Source of the DNA: Promethearchaeota archaeon
GTDB taxonomy: Archaea; Asgardarchaeota; Lokiarchaeia; Sigyniarchaeales; SOKP01
NCBI GenBank assembly: GCA_016930515.1
Contig: JAFGGO010000061.1
Location: forward strand, 1 to 64,000
Length of the DNA stretch: 64,000 bases
Direction of reading: 5' to 3'
Shown: piece after piece, positions 54,380 through 63,271 of the stretch
How positions within the stretch are numbered: position 1 is the stretch's first letter
Layout of the letters: each line of letters opens with the position of its first letter
Notes under the pieces: generated by a model
Seen by the model: only the letters and a program-made list of their open reading frames with translations
Told to the model about the DNA's origin: nothing
Database searches by the model: none
Translations under genes and position numbers: made by a program

Positions 54380-55523
54380 TACTCTAGAAAAATTATTAGA
54401 TACTTCAAAGCGAAAAGACCTTTTTGACGAAATTTTAAATAAGTTGCAAGATTTAGATGGAACTAACGGATTTACTTGCGAACTTCACAAAATATCTGAA
54501 GGAACGATACCTGTCGTATATTTCAACAAGCAACATAATACCAACGAGGTCCAATCGCTTAAGATCTTTATTGGTGCCCAACACAACGAATATAACGGAT
54601 TATTTGGGATCTTGAATGTTTTAGATTTATTAAAAAACGAAGAGATCTCACATAGACCAATAATTAATAAAAGGCAAATTCTTGCGTTTTTTCCTATCAT
54701 GAATCCTTATGGCTTTCTCAATCCCCGAAAAGATAACAAATCAGGATATTTTTTAAAAAACGGTTCGAATTTGAACAGGTTTTGGCGTAGAACCTTCGTT
54801 CCAGGATTTGAAGGAAACGAAGCAGATCTTATTGATCATCCAATACCAGAACACGCCATCCTTTTAAAAAAATTAATCAAACCTTATTGGGACAACGAGA
54901 AAATTGCCATTTATATTATAGATTTTCACGAGACCTCCCTCTTAGAGAGGTTTCCTAAAGAACTTAGCATGAATTTAAGCCCATATTATAAGTTCGATCA
55001 TTGGTTAAAGGAATCTATCGTTGAAAATGTGATGAGATTATACGATATTAAGAGTTTTCGAGAACCATTATTCTTCAAGTGTAATAATTCGGCAGATCAC
55101 AATCATTTGAACTTGTCGTTCAAGCAAGTGGAAAAGGTTCGCGAAAAATTATTCGAATTTATGGCTGAAAATCGTAGGAAATTACCCTTTTATCTCGTGC
55201 ACAGCAAAAAAAGCAAGGAACCATGCACACAACTAAGTATACGAGTTTTAGAAAAATTAGGAAATATCTTGTGGAAGACGGCAATTGCCGTTCACGATCA
55301 CGAGTTTCACGACCACGGTTGCTTGGTAAGAATGAACGATGTTGCGAAACGAGAAAATTTATTTTGCGTGGAATTGGAAAACCAAAAGCAATTTTTCGAC
55401 TTGTTTGAAGAAAAAATGAAATCAACGGCAGATTCGGAATATTTTCAAAATAAGTTAGAAACGGTCAACAAGACGATCGAGTTGATAAAGGAAACGATAA
55501 TCGAGACGATTAGATTGCCCTAA
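54369..55523 (+). CDS. M14-like (AspA/AstE-type) hydrolase with altered zinc motif
   Basis: 384 residues from the ATG at 54369, which overlaps the ATP-grasp stop. The fold matches zinc carboxypeptidase/aspartoacylase types: GSNLNRFWRR (the NLNR/DLNR motif), IIDFHET with the third ligand His, and FCVELENQ with a late Glu. The first zinc motif, normally HGxE in GIHGNE, here reads GAQHNEYNG: Gln replaces the His and a His stands one place on. Activity may be changed. Paired with the ligase, it may remove what the ligase adds. Confidence 0.7.
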   Translation: MNVSTLEKLLDTSKRKDLFDEILNKLQDLDGTNGFTCELHKISEGTIPVVYFNKQHNTNEVQSLKIFIGAQHNEYNGLFGILNVLDLLKNEEISHRPIINKRQILAFFPIMNPYGFLNPRKDNKSGYFLKNGSNLNRFWRRTFVPGFEGNEADLIDHPIPEHAILLKKLIKPYWDNEKIAIYIIDFHETSLLERFPKELSMNLSPYYKFDHWLKESIVENVMRLYDIKSFREPLFFKCNNSADHNHLNLSFKQVEKVREKLFEFMAENRRKLPFYLVHSKKSKEPCTQLSIRVLEKLGNILWKTAIAVHDHEFHDHGCLVRMNDVAKRENLFCVELENQKQFFDLFEEKMKSTADSEYFQNKLETVNKTIELIKETIIETIRLP

Positions 55524-55525
55524 AA

Positions 55526-55553
55526 AAACGCCTAGGAGTTATCTCAGGCGTTT
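55526..55553. terminator. Bidirectional hairpin between convergent genes
   Basis: AAACGCCT and AGGCGTTT form an 8-base perfect inverted repeat with a 12-base loop. It sits between the M14-like gene stop and inside the last codons of the facing alpha/beta-hydrolase gene. Its place and symmetry fit a shared terminator. Confidence 0.45.
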
Positions 55554-56542
55554 AAGAATCTAAGGGAGGCCCCAACAAGCGACACTTCGCTCTTTTTCAA
55601 TGAATGACCTCCTTTTTTAAACACAACAACCTGATCTTCGCTAAGGTCTAATGCTTTCATGTTTTCCTCTAAATTCTTAAATTTGATGACTTTATCGTTT
55701 TTAGCATGGATTAAAAGCACTTTTTTTTTAAACTCGAACCACTCTTGTTCAGAAAGACGGTTTTTTACCGATTTGAAGACCAGACAAGGCGATAATTTCT
55801 CGTTTTTTTCATTGCTGGGGTGGATGCTCACGCCTTTCAGTAAGTATCGTAGCACGACTACCAGATTGTGTTTGGCAGAGTTTTTCTTAAAATTAGAAAA
55901 AGAGGAAATCGCAATGATTTTTTCGACGTCTTTCCTGGGAAATCCCCCGCACAAGGCGGCCATAGCCCCAATACTCACGCCAGCAGCGTAGACTTTCATT
56001 CGATTTAAATCCCTGTTTTGCTTGATCCAATCCACGATTGTTCCAAAATCCTCAATTCGCTCGATAAATTGTCCCCTTCTCCCTGCTTTTTTTGACTTGC
56101 CAGAACCTCTTGCGTCGTAAGTCAAAATCGTATATCCTTGAAGGGCGAGCGGTAAGAAATAATATTGAAGCGTTTCTTTCGTATCTGAAAACCCGTGACA
56201 AACGATTAGAATCGCATCTTTTGGCTTGATAAGGTCTTGATTTTTGGGTCTTACGATATCAGCAGCTATGTATTTTCCTGGCTGAATTTCTATGTATTCC
56301 TCGCTTATATCAAGATACCGAGACTTTAATCGCTTCCACCGGTCAAACCACATGTCTCGAAAAGTCCAATATATTTCGAACGGGGTGTAAATAATTAAAA
56401 ATGTCGTGGTTGACAAGGATAAGCAAGTTTTAAAGGTGTTACCCCAACTGGCGTTCACATCCCAGATATAAGCGGAGACGATGATGGCCACGGTCGCCAC
56501 TGCAAGCCTTTTTGGTAATTTTTTCTTGAAATTTTCAAGCAT
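55544..56542 (-). CDS. Membrane-anchored alpha/beta hydrolase
   Basis: 332 residues. Two N-terminal hydrophobic helices (about 12-30 and 38-60) suggest membrane anchoring. The hydrolase part has AILIVCHGFSDTKET (oxyanion HG), the nucleophile elbow AAGVSIGAMAAL (GVSIG), an Asp in LLIHAKNDKVI and the His in FKKGGHSLKK. The triad Ser-Asp-His is complete. It looks like a serine aminopeptidase or monoglyceride-lipase type; the substrate is unknown. Convergent with the M14-like gene. Confidence 0.88.
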   Translation of the reverse strand: MLENFKKKLPKRLAVATVAIIVSAYIWDVNASWGNTFKTCLSLSTTTFLIIYTPFEIYWTFRDMWFDRWKRLKSRYLDISEEYIEIQPGKYIAADIVRPKNQDLIKPKDAILIVCHGFSDTKETLQYYFLPLALQGYTILTYDARGSGKSKKAGRRGQFIERIEDFGTIVDWIKQNRDLNRMKVYAAGVSIGAMAALCGGFPRKDVEKIIAISSFSNFKKNSAKHNLVVVLRYLLKGVSIHPSNEKNEKLSPCLVFKSVKNRLSEQEWFEFKKKVLLIHAKNDKVIKFKNLEENMKALDLSEDQVVVFKKGGHSLKKSEVSLVGASLRFLNA

Positions 56543-56782
56543 CTTAATTAATCTATTGATAGTGTCTTAAAAGCTAAGATGGATAAAATAAAAAAGCGAG
56601 GATTAAATTAAAACCTAAGGAATTATAAACTTTTATTCGTATTGAAATAATCATATATTAATATCGTTTAGTATCTGGATTATTTTCAGGCAAATAATCG
56701 GGTTTATAAAAAATGGAAAAATCTAAATTTCAAGCACCATTTTTTCACCTAAAATACCATTTTCACCAGTATTTTACCACTT

Positions 56783-56791
56783 ATTTATAAA
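56783..56791 (+). promoter_or_regulatory. Probable TATA box and ribosome site upstream
   Basis: ATTTATAAA-like sequence lies about 25 bases ahead of a GGTGAG ribosome site (56800-56805), which precedes the ATG at 56814 of the acidic protein gene. The spacing fits a canonical archaeal promoter with a short leader. Confidence 0.4.
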
Positions 56792-56813
56792 CGCACGAAG
56801 GTGAGTTGATTCA

Positions 56814-57179
56814 ATGGCAAAGAAAAAGAAAGTTATGCCCGAACCCGAAGACGATGAGGTTCCTGACGGAGTTGTTGACGAGGACGGTGACGAAGTCTTA
56901 GATTTGGATGCGGAAAAGGACGATGACCTTTACGACGATATCGAATACGACCTGAGCCAGATTGAGGATGACATGTTAGCCGACGAGAATGAGGACGAGG
57001 AATTTGGCCCCGAGATTGACGATGTTATCAAAATGCTTAGAGCTGTCAAATGCGCGCCATGTCCTGGAAGCAAATCCAAGGTAGAATGTCAAATACGACA
57101 CGATTACGGCTGCCCGCCCGACAAAGCGGAAAAGTTCGTCCCGAAGACCGAGGCTGAGAGAAGAAAAAAAGTAAAATAA
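56814..57179 (+). CDS. Acidic protein with C-terminal Cys cluster
   Basis: 121 residues. Residues 8-75 are extremely acidic (DDDLYDDIEYDLSQIEDD), after a basic start (MAKKKKV). A compact end follows: CAPCPGSKSKVECQ and HDYGCPPDKAEKF, four Cys that could bind metal or form bridges, then a basic tail (ERRKKVK). Unrecognised. Basic-acidic-basic charge pattern suggests a chaperone-like or nucleic-acid partner. A strong promoter-like region precedes it. Confidence 0.65.
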   Translation: MAKKKKVMPEPEDDEVPDGVVDEDGDEVLDLDAEKDDDLYDDIEYDLSQIEDDMLADENEDEEFGPEIDDVIKMLRAVKCAPCPGSKSKVECQIRHDYGCPPDKAEKFVPKTEAERRKKVK

Positions 57180-57511
57180 CGATCCATCGCTACAACACCC
57201 AAGAAAAAATCGATAACTATCCTTTATTTATCTTTTTTTCACAATGATAATCATAATAAACAGATTATATAATAATATGGGATTAATATATAAAAGTATG
57301 AGGAAGAACTATCATTTCCTTTGTTAACTTTTTCTCTTTTTTGACTTGAATGTGGAGTTTTTAAAGATAATTCGAAATGAAGTTATTCTATATTATGAAC
57401 TTACTACAAAAGTCCAGAGAATTGAGAAACTCAAAAATGGAAACCGATATTAAAATTAAGAAATTGGGCTTAGAAAGCATTAATCAGACCAATTGCTCCA
57501 GATAATTAATA
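57180..57511. other. AT-rich gap with a possible tiny ORF
   Basis: ATG at 57377 opens 42 codons ending at 57505 (MKLFYIMNLLQKSREL and onward). No ribosome site or family; likely chance. Nothing else recognised. Confidence 0.25.
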
Positions 57512-58516
57512 TTAGTATTCTATTAGGTTCTGAATCATCCTTGTAATGCCTATGTCAAAAAAGTTAGTAAATGCGTTAAGGTAATATTTGACAATGTTTC
57601 TAAATTGTAATTCTGGTGCAAGTTGCTCATCGTGTTCAATCGATTCAAGTTCTTGGTTTAATTCAGATAGGAACACCTGAAATTTCGAAACCGTTTCTTC
57701 GTTAATATTATCAAAATTCTTGATGAGGTTTTGCAATAGGTTTGGAATCTTGATTAGCAACGAGGAATACTTATTGACGGTTTCAGAAGGTAACTTAAGG
57801 AAGCGAAAAGCCTCATTGATGAAATCACGGATGTAGAGTAGCACGACGCGGTTTCCTAAGAATCGAATGATAGGCAAGTTCCGATATCCTTTAGAAAGGT
57901 GATATCCCGAAAGACCCGTGATCAAAATCCTCGTTCCCAAGGAATATTTGCGATCAATTTCGGCCATAATAAGTTCGTAATTCGCTATTTCTATTTTTGC
58001 ACCTTTTTTTTTCGATGATTCTATTATAGATTCAATAATTGTTTTAAACACCATAGCAAGGTCTTTCAACACATCTATTAAATCTGTTTTTGAAGTGTCT
58101 AATAGGAAAATAATGTAAAATTCGTTACTTTCGACGATGTCCTTGAAATCTATCGCAATGATTTCTTGCCTTAATTTTATGAGCAATTCGTACAATTTTT
58201 GCTTAATATTCTGGTTATATTTTATATAAATTTCGTCTACATTGAGTTTAAAAGCAGAAATAATTGCCTGGTTTAGTAATGCTAAAGTCCATTCTTTTCC
58301 CGATTTTACGGGGTTAATTCTCAAGACGCGCTTTTGTTCGTCTTCTCGAGTAGCAATGATTATATTTCTATCGTTGATAGGATACATGATAACTTCAGAT
58401 TTCTCTTTTAAATCTGCGGCTTCGGCCCATTCTTGAGGAAAAGTCACTGCCTTGGAGTTTCCAAGCTTTATTATATTTCGAACATACTTGTCTTTAAAAC
58501 CACTCATTTTATTCAC
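57512..58516 (-). CDS. AbrB-domain PhoU-like regulator
   Basis: 334 residues. Residues 12-60 (RNIIKLGNSKAVTFPQEWAEAADLKEKSEVIMYPI) form an AbrB/SpoVT-like DNA-binding strand set. The rest is helical with the layout of archaeal PhoU-like proteins. These fusions are typical archaeal regulators, often linked to phosphate transport, but no pst gene is near. Upstream lies a TATA-like TATATTTTTATATA at about 58540-58553. Next to an adenine methyltransferase with no obvious link. Confidence 0.78.
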   Translation of the reverse strand: MNKMSGFKDKYVRNIIKLGNSKAVTFPQEWAEAADLKEKSEVIMYPINDRNIIIATREDEQKRVLRINPVKSGKEWTLALLNQAIISAFKLNVDEIYIKYNQNIKQKLYELLIKLRQEIIAIDFKDIVESNEFYIIFLLDTSKTDLIDVLKDLAMVFKTIIESIIESSKKKGAKIEIANYELIMAEIDRKYSLGTRILITGLSGYHLSKGYRNLPIIRFLGNRVVLLYIRDFINEAFRFLKLPSETVNKYSSLLIKIPNLLQNLIKNFDNINEETVSKFQVFLSELNQELESIEHDEQLAPELQFRNIVKYYLNAFTNFFDIGITRMIQNLIEY

Positions 58517-58574
58517 TCGACTTAATTCTTGTATAAAAGTTATATTTTTATATATGATCAGAATATAGTTATAT

Positions 58575-60614
58575 TTAATAATTTTTCGCTAATAATTTCA
58601 TTTCACTTCCTATTTGTTTGGTATTCAAACAATTATAAGTCGTTCTGATTTGATCGAGAAGGTTGTATAACTTACGAGATTCAATGCTTTTAAAACAATC
58701 AAATTCAAACCTATTAACGAAAAAATTAAACTTAATATCGGGGAGAGTATTTCCAGAAGCAAAAACTCTTTTTAACTCAGTATATTCGTCGTTAAAATCT
58801 TCTTGGAAATAAAGCATGTAAACTAACGAATCGGCCAATCTCTTGAAAAATATCTTGTAATCACCTAACTTTGGTTTGAAAACATCGAGAGATAGAGAGG
58901 GAGTAGTTAACGGTTTTAAATCGTACTCTAATTGAGAAAGGAATTGAAGTATTTTCCCCAAACGAGAAAGAGAAATTGGAAAATCGAAAGGTAATGGTAA
59001 ATGTTTTATGAAACTACCGTTATAGCGCATATATCCCCCCGACATGTGTAAAGTCCCATAAAGTGCGTTATACAATTCATTCATTAGAGTAGAATTTAGT
59101 ATTGTTAATAAGCTGAATAATTGATCATTGCTTAGGCTCGGAACTAACAAGAAATATAGCCCCGTAACATTAGTGAATATTCCGGGGTCGTAAACAAAAG
59201 TCAATTCTCGGGCGATTTCCCTGAAAACGAGCTTTTTTTGTGCCATTTCTTGCCAAATATCTTCAAATTTATTCTCAAATCGGTAATAGCTCGGAATTAA
59301 TTCTTTTCGCGCTATGCGTATCTTCTTGTCAAACACGAAGTGATATTTTCCAACATTTCCTGTCCCCAACAATATCATGTCTTTTGGCGAACTCTTATTT
59401 TCAGCGATATTATCAAGATTTTTAGACCAGTTTAAGAATCCAAAAGGTCTATATATTATCTTTAAATCCGGGAAAATTTCATTCAAAGAATTATATTTCG
59501 AGAATACCTGTTCAACCATGGAAAGATTTCCAGAAATCGGAAATACCCATTTAGGTAACTTTTTAATCAAACCAATATCAACCATCTTTATATTGCTCCC
59601 ATTTTCGTGGTCAAATTGTAGTAAAGAATCATAGTTACATAATTTCACTGAGTAGTTTTGATGTGAAGCGGTGTTTTTTAAATATAATATTATTGGATAA
59701 GCGGCCTTTTTTCCAAAAACGCCCAACGAGGAGATATTAGCGATTTCTTCCACTTGAACATTTTTTAATATAAATTCTCGTATTCTAACACCATAGTCAG
59801 CAGAAAGAAACTTATTTGGTAATATATAACTAACGAATCCTTCCCTTTTTACTATCAATAATGCCTTTTCGATAAATAAGACGGATAGATCAAATAATTT
59901 ATAGGCGGAACGATAAAGCTTGCTCAATTGTTTTTTGTATTGGAAGTTCTTATTTTTTTTATTTTCGATATAGGGCGGATTGCCAATAATGATGTCAAAT
60001 TTTTTATCGTTTTTAAATTCCGTGAGAAAATCGAACTCATAAATGTTTAAGTGAATTCCGATTATTTTTAGGATTTTTTCAGCTGAAATGGTATCAGAAT
60101 TGATAAATTCAAGCTCTCGAGGGATTTCTGCACTATCAGATAAATACCAACAAATCAATCGCAATCGAGCGATACTAGCGGTTTCTTTATCAATTTCGAC
60201 TCCAAAAAGAGATTTTTCGAGGATATCTTTTTTCAATTCGGACTCTGATCGATCAGAACTTATTAATTTGAACATGATTAGTAACAAATTCGCAGTAGCG
60301 ATCAGGAATCTCCCTGTCCCGCAGGAGGGATCCAAAATCGTGATATTTTCTATTTTATTTAATAAAAATTCGTTTAGGTGGGTTTTGTTGATTATTTCTT
60401 CAAGGGGAGCAACTGAGTAAGGAATTCCTATATAGGACAATAACACTTTATTAACCATCTTTTCGACAATAATCCTTGGAGTGTAGGCTATTCCACTTTC
60501 TTGGGCTTTAATTTTGTTATGTTCGCTTAACTGACGATTTTCAAACTCTTCGATTAATCCCATAATCTTTTGTTTAAGTAGGGTTTTTTTATTGGTTGTC
60601 ATGATATCGTTCAT
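58575..60614 (-). CDS. N6-adenine DNA methyltransferase, type II/IIG-like without nuclease
   Basis: 679 residues. Motif I is ILDPSCGTGRFLIATANLLL, motif IV is IIGNPPY. A later region (FVSYILPNKFLSADYGVRIREFIL) is typical of Eco57I/TaqI-type enzymes, and a C-terminal target-recognition-like part (LLTILNSTLMNELYNALYG, GGYMRYNGSFIKHLPLP) follows. No PD-(D/E)XK motif is seen at either end, so it may act alone, as a solitary methyltransferase or antiviral component. The target site cannot be read. Confidence 0.85.
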   Translation of the reverse strand: MNDIMTTNKKTLLKQKIMGLIEEFENRQLSEHNKIKAQESGIAYTPRIIVEKMVNKVLLSYIGIPYSVAPLEEIINKTHLNEFLLNKIENITILDPSCGTGRFLIATANLLLIMFKLISSDRSESELKKDILEKSLFGVEIDKETASIARLRLICWYLSDSAEIPRELEFINSDTISAEKILKIIGIHLNIYEFDFLTEFKNDKKFDIIIGNPPYIENKKNKNFQYKKQLSKLYRSAYKLFDLSVLFIEKALLIVKREGFVSYILPNKFLSADYGVRIREFILKNVQVEEIANISSLGVFGKKAAYPIILYLKNTASHQNYSVKLCNYDSLLQFDHENGSNIKMVDIGLIKKLPKWVFPISGNLSMVEQVFSKYNSLNEIFPDLKIIYRPFGFLNWSKNLDNIAENKSSPKDMILLGTGNVGKYHFVFDKKIRIARKELIPSYYRFENKFEDIWQEMAQKKLVFREIARELTFVYDPGIFTNVTGLYFLLVPSLSNDQLFSLLTILNSTLMNELYNALYGTLHMSGGYMRYNGSFIKHLPLPFDFPISLSRLGKILQFLSQLEYDLKPLTTPSLSLDVFKPKLGDYKIFFKRLADSLVYMLYFQEDFNDEYTELKRVFASGNTLPDIKFNFFVNRFEFDCFKSIESRKLYNLLDQIRTTYNCLNTKQIGSEMKLLAKNY

Positions 60615-60741
60615 CTTGCTTGGAAATGAATTCGTCCTTTACATATTATTGATATATTTAATAATACCTCGTGTAAGGGTTTAAAAGAATAACTATCATA
60701 TTTGTGCACAAGTAGAACAAACGCAATGTTATTTATAAGTC

Positions 60742-61650
60742 ATGACATTATCGAATGCTTATTTAGAGCGATTGTTAAAGGATCCGAAGACTATATCAAA
60801 AATAAGTTTTGACGAGCTTTCTGAAATTTTAAACGCAATGAAAATACTATTGGATAAGGAATTTCTATTGGTGGAACTAACACAGTCGGATCAAGAAAAA
60901 GAAGTCATCATCGTTGGAGACCTTCACGGAAATTTAGAATCCTTGCAAAAAATACTCGATCATATTAAGGATCGAAAACCCGAGTTTATTGTTTTCTTGG
61001 GTGATATCGTCGATCGTGGTCGCTTTCAATTGGAGTGCTTGGTCCTAATATGTTGCTTGAAAATAATAGATCCAAATCGGTATTATATATTGAGAGGGAA
61101 CCACGAAGAAGGTGATGTTAACAAGAGATACGGATTTTACGATGTCTTCGTAAGAAAATTTAAAGACTCTAAAAAATTCGAGGAAATAGAGAACTTATAC
61201 AACAGCCTTCCTGCGTGCCTGGTTCTTAACGATGATATATTGTGCCTTCACGGGGGAATTCCTTCAAACATTCAAGCATTAGAAAAGCTCAAGAATACAA
61301 GGTTGAGCGACCTTATCGGCAAAGAACTCATTGAGTATAACCAGATACTTTACGAAATCTTTTGGAACGATCCAAAAAATCACATTGAGGGATTTAAGCC
61401 AAGTTATCGAGGAGAAGGTATAAAATTTTTTGGAAGGGACGCGTTCGATAAATTTTTGAATTACAACCACTTGAATAGGCTTGTGAGATCTCACGAGTGC
61501 TTCACGGAAGGATATAAATGGTACTTTCACCGACGACTGTTATCCATTTTCTCTTCCTTTGATTATAGTGGCGCACAAATCCCCAATCCTGCTAGTATTG
61601 CGTGGCTCAAGGATGGAGAGCTTGGAGTGAAAATATTTTACGGATCTTAA
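60742..61650 (+). CDS. PPP-family serine/threonine protein phosphatase
   Basis: 302 residues. All PPP core motifs are present: VGDLHGNLESL, LGDIVDRG, LRGNHEE, CLHGGIPS, FWNDP and a late RSHECFTEGY in place of the RAHQ/E-x-V/xxGY type. The YRGEGIKFFGRDAFDKFL segment is close to the eukaryotic PP1/PP2A pattern. Binuclear-metal phosphatase acting on phosphoserine/threonine in the cytosol. No partner gene adjacent. Confidence 0.9.
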   Translation: MTLSNAYLERLLKDPKTISKISFDELSEILNAMKILLDKEFLLVELTQSDQEKEVIIVGDLHGNLESLQKILDHIKDRKPEFIVFLGDIVDRGRFQLECLVLICCLKIIDPNRYYILRGNHEEGDVNKRYGFYDVFVRKFKDSKKFEEIENLYNSLPACLVLNDDILCLHGGIPSNIQALEKLKNTRLSDLIGKELIEYNQILYEIFWNDPKNHIEGFKPSYRGEGIKFFGRDAFDKFLNYNHLNRLVRSHECFTEGYKWYFHRRLLSIFSSFDYSGAQIPNPASIAWLKDGELGVKIFYGS

Positions 61651-61661
61651 AAGATAGAAAA

Positions 61662-62003
61662 TTAATAAAATGCGTGAGTGCGTATTAATTCTTCAGAAGG
61701 ATAATACGCATAAGCTTTTAGTTGTTTACCAGATGTAGTAATTACATCAACAACAATTCGATAATACAACTCTCCTTCCATCGAATCAATTCGAGCTAAA
61801 ACCGATTCCGATAGATTGAAATATACTTCTCCGTTAACAGTCATTCCCTTCTTTTTTACGATGAGGGGATATTCCAAAGAGATTGGTTCTATTTTTTCAT
61901 AACCTTGAATTTGACCTCGTTCAAACGGAAGTCCTTTAAGTACACGGTTTCGGCTTTTCCCGCTTTGTAAGGTTCCATATACAAATAAATTATTCATAAA
62001 CAA
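61662..62003 (-). CDS. Gamma-glutamylcyclotransferase-like protein
   Basis: 113 residues. NLFVYGTLQSGKSRNRVLKG (YGTLxxG) and DSMEGELYYR with the catalytic Glu match GGCT/AIG2-like proteins. They release 5-oxoproline from gamma-glutamyl amines, but archaeal substrates are unknown. The ATG at 61997 is an alternative start. Convergent with the phosphatase gene. Confidence 0.85.
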   Translation of the reverse strand: MFMNNLFVYGTLQSGKSRNRVLKGLPFERGQIQGYEKIEPISLEYPLIVKKKGMTVNGEVYFNLSESVLARIDSMEGELYYRIVVDVITTSGKQLKAYAYYPSEELIRTHAFY

Positions 62004-62286
62004 CCACTATATTTTTTTAATTTCGAGGATTTTTAATTTGAAGTTAAAAACGAAATAATCGTTAAACTATTTTTAGTTACAAAAAGATTAACTACTATTT
62101 AAAGTAGTAAATGTGTATGTTGAGATTTAGCAGTAATACTCATAAATACAGGAATCCTCTCCAATAATAACAAGTATATTTTTATTAGGAAAAAGGCAAG
62201 TCAAATTAGATGGCATACAACAGAACGAAATGTGAAAATGGAAATGATATATCTTAATTCAAACAAGCGCTGAAATTTACCTGCAA

Positions 62287-62547
62287 TTACATAATTTCTG
62301 ATGCATCAGGCTTGATAAACAGTAAGTTATTTCCTCGAATGAAGATTTCGTTGTATTTTGCAACGGGGGAACCGTCCATAATTTCCGTGGCGTCTTCTAA
62401 TATCATATTCATATATGCATCAATTTCCTTCAACATACCCCGATATTCCGTGCCGTCTTTTAATCGGAGTAAAATCTCAGAGTTCTGAGCGTTCTGTAAA
62501 ATGGTTAGGGGATTCTTCAATCTCGGCTGATTTTCGTTTTTAGACAA
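62287..62547 (-). CDS. Sm-like archaeal protein (Lsm)
   Basis: 86 residues. Sm1: EILLRLKDGTEYRGMLKEIDAYMNMILEDA; Sm2: IFIRGNNLLFIKPD. It forms the heptameric RNA-binding ring. It stands alone; rpl37e, often adjacent in archaea, is not seen here. Confidence 0.95.
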   Translation of the reverse strand: MSKNENQPRLKNPLTILQNAQNSEILLRLKDGTEYRGMLKEIDAYMNMILEDATEIMDGSPVAKYNEIFIRGNNLLFIKPDASEIM

Positions 62548-62689
62548 TTTCTTTACCTTTCGAGAATAAATTTAACTTCAATAATAATGTAATAAGATAA
62601 AAATTAGTTTTTAGAATTAAAACTCTTCGGTTTAATCGGAAGGTTTAAAAAAATTTAAATTGCTTTTAAGTTTTGATAGTATCGTGAGA

Positions 62690-63271
62690 ATGGAGCTCGA
62701 CAAGAAGAAAGATATCATCGATAAGTACAACTCGACATCTTATTTTTACGACAAGAGATATTCAAACATTCAACTTGAAAAGTATAAACTCGCTTTAAAC
62801 GACCAATCGTTCTCCAACAAGGTTATATTCGACGCGGGATGCGGTACCGGACTGCTTTGGGAATTAGCACGGGTTTTAGAAGGCAAGCACCAAGATGCAA
62901 CCTATCATTTCGTTGGAAGCGACATTTCTTGGGAAATGCTTAATGTGTTTCTCTTGAAAACAAAAAACCAAGAAATCTGCATTAAGAGGGCGATTCATTT
63001 AGTTCTTTCAGATATGGAAAAACTTCCTTTTAGGGATGAATCTTTCGAAGCTTTTTTTTCCTTCACATCTCTCCAAAATTTACATGATATGAAGCAAGGC
63101 GTGAAAGAGTGCCTAAGAACTTCCGGAACGGGTACTAGAGTTATATTTTCAATATTAAAAAAGAAGAAAGGGTTTAATGATCTGCTCACCCTATTTAAGA
63201 CAAAGATGAATGATTTAGAAATCCTCGATAATCACAATTTAGAAGACGCAATCGTTAGGTTTTATTTGTAA
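62690..63271 (+). CDS. Class I SAM-dependent methyltransferase
   Basis: 193 residues from the ATG at 62690; a TTG at 62660 would add ten. Motif I VIFDAGCGTGLLWELARVL, then FVGSDISWEMLNVF, LVLSDMEKLPFRDESFEAFFSF (motif IV-like) complete the SAM fold. Acceptor unknown. Overlaps the end of the RIO2 gene by 17 bases (convergent). Confidence 0.85.
   Translation: MELDKKKDIIDKYNSTSYFYDKRYSNIQLEKYKLALNDQSFSNKVIFDAGCGTGLLWELARVLEGKHQDATYHFVGSDISWEMLNVFLLKTKNQEICIKRAIHLVLSDMEKLPFRDESFEAFFSFTSLQNLHDMKQGVKECLRTSGTGTRVIFSILKKKKGFNDLLTLFKTKMNDLEILDNHNLEDAIVRFYL

Noticed and set aside
62100..62260. Short ATG frames and an ACTACT/AGTAGT hairpin upstream of the Sm-like gene
   Set aside because: Frames are under 20 codons and the hairpin is AT-rich; nothing supports a gene or RNA.
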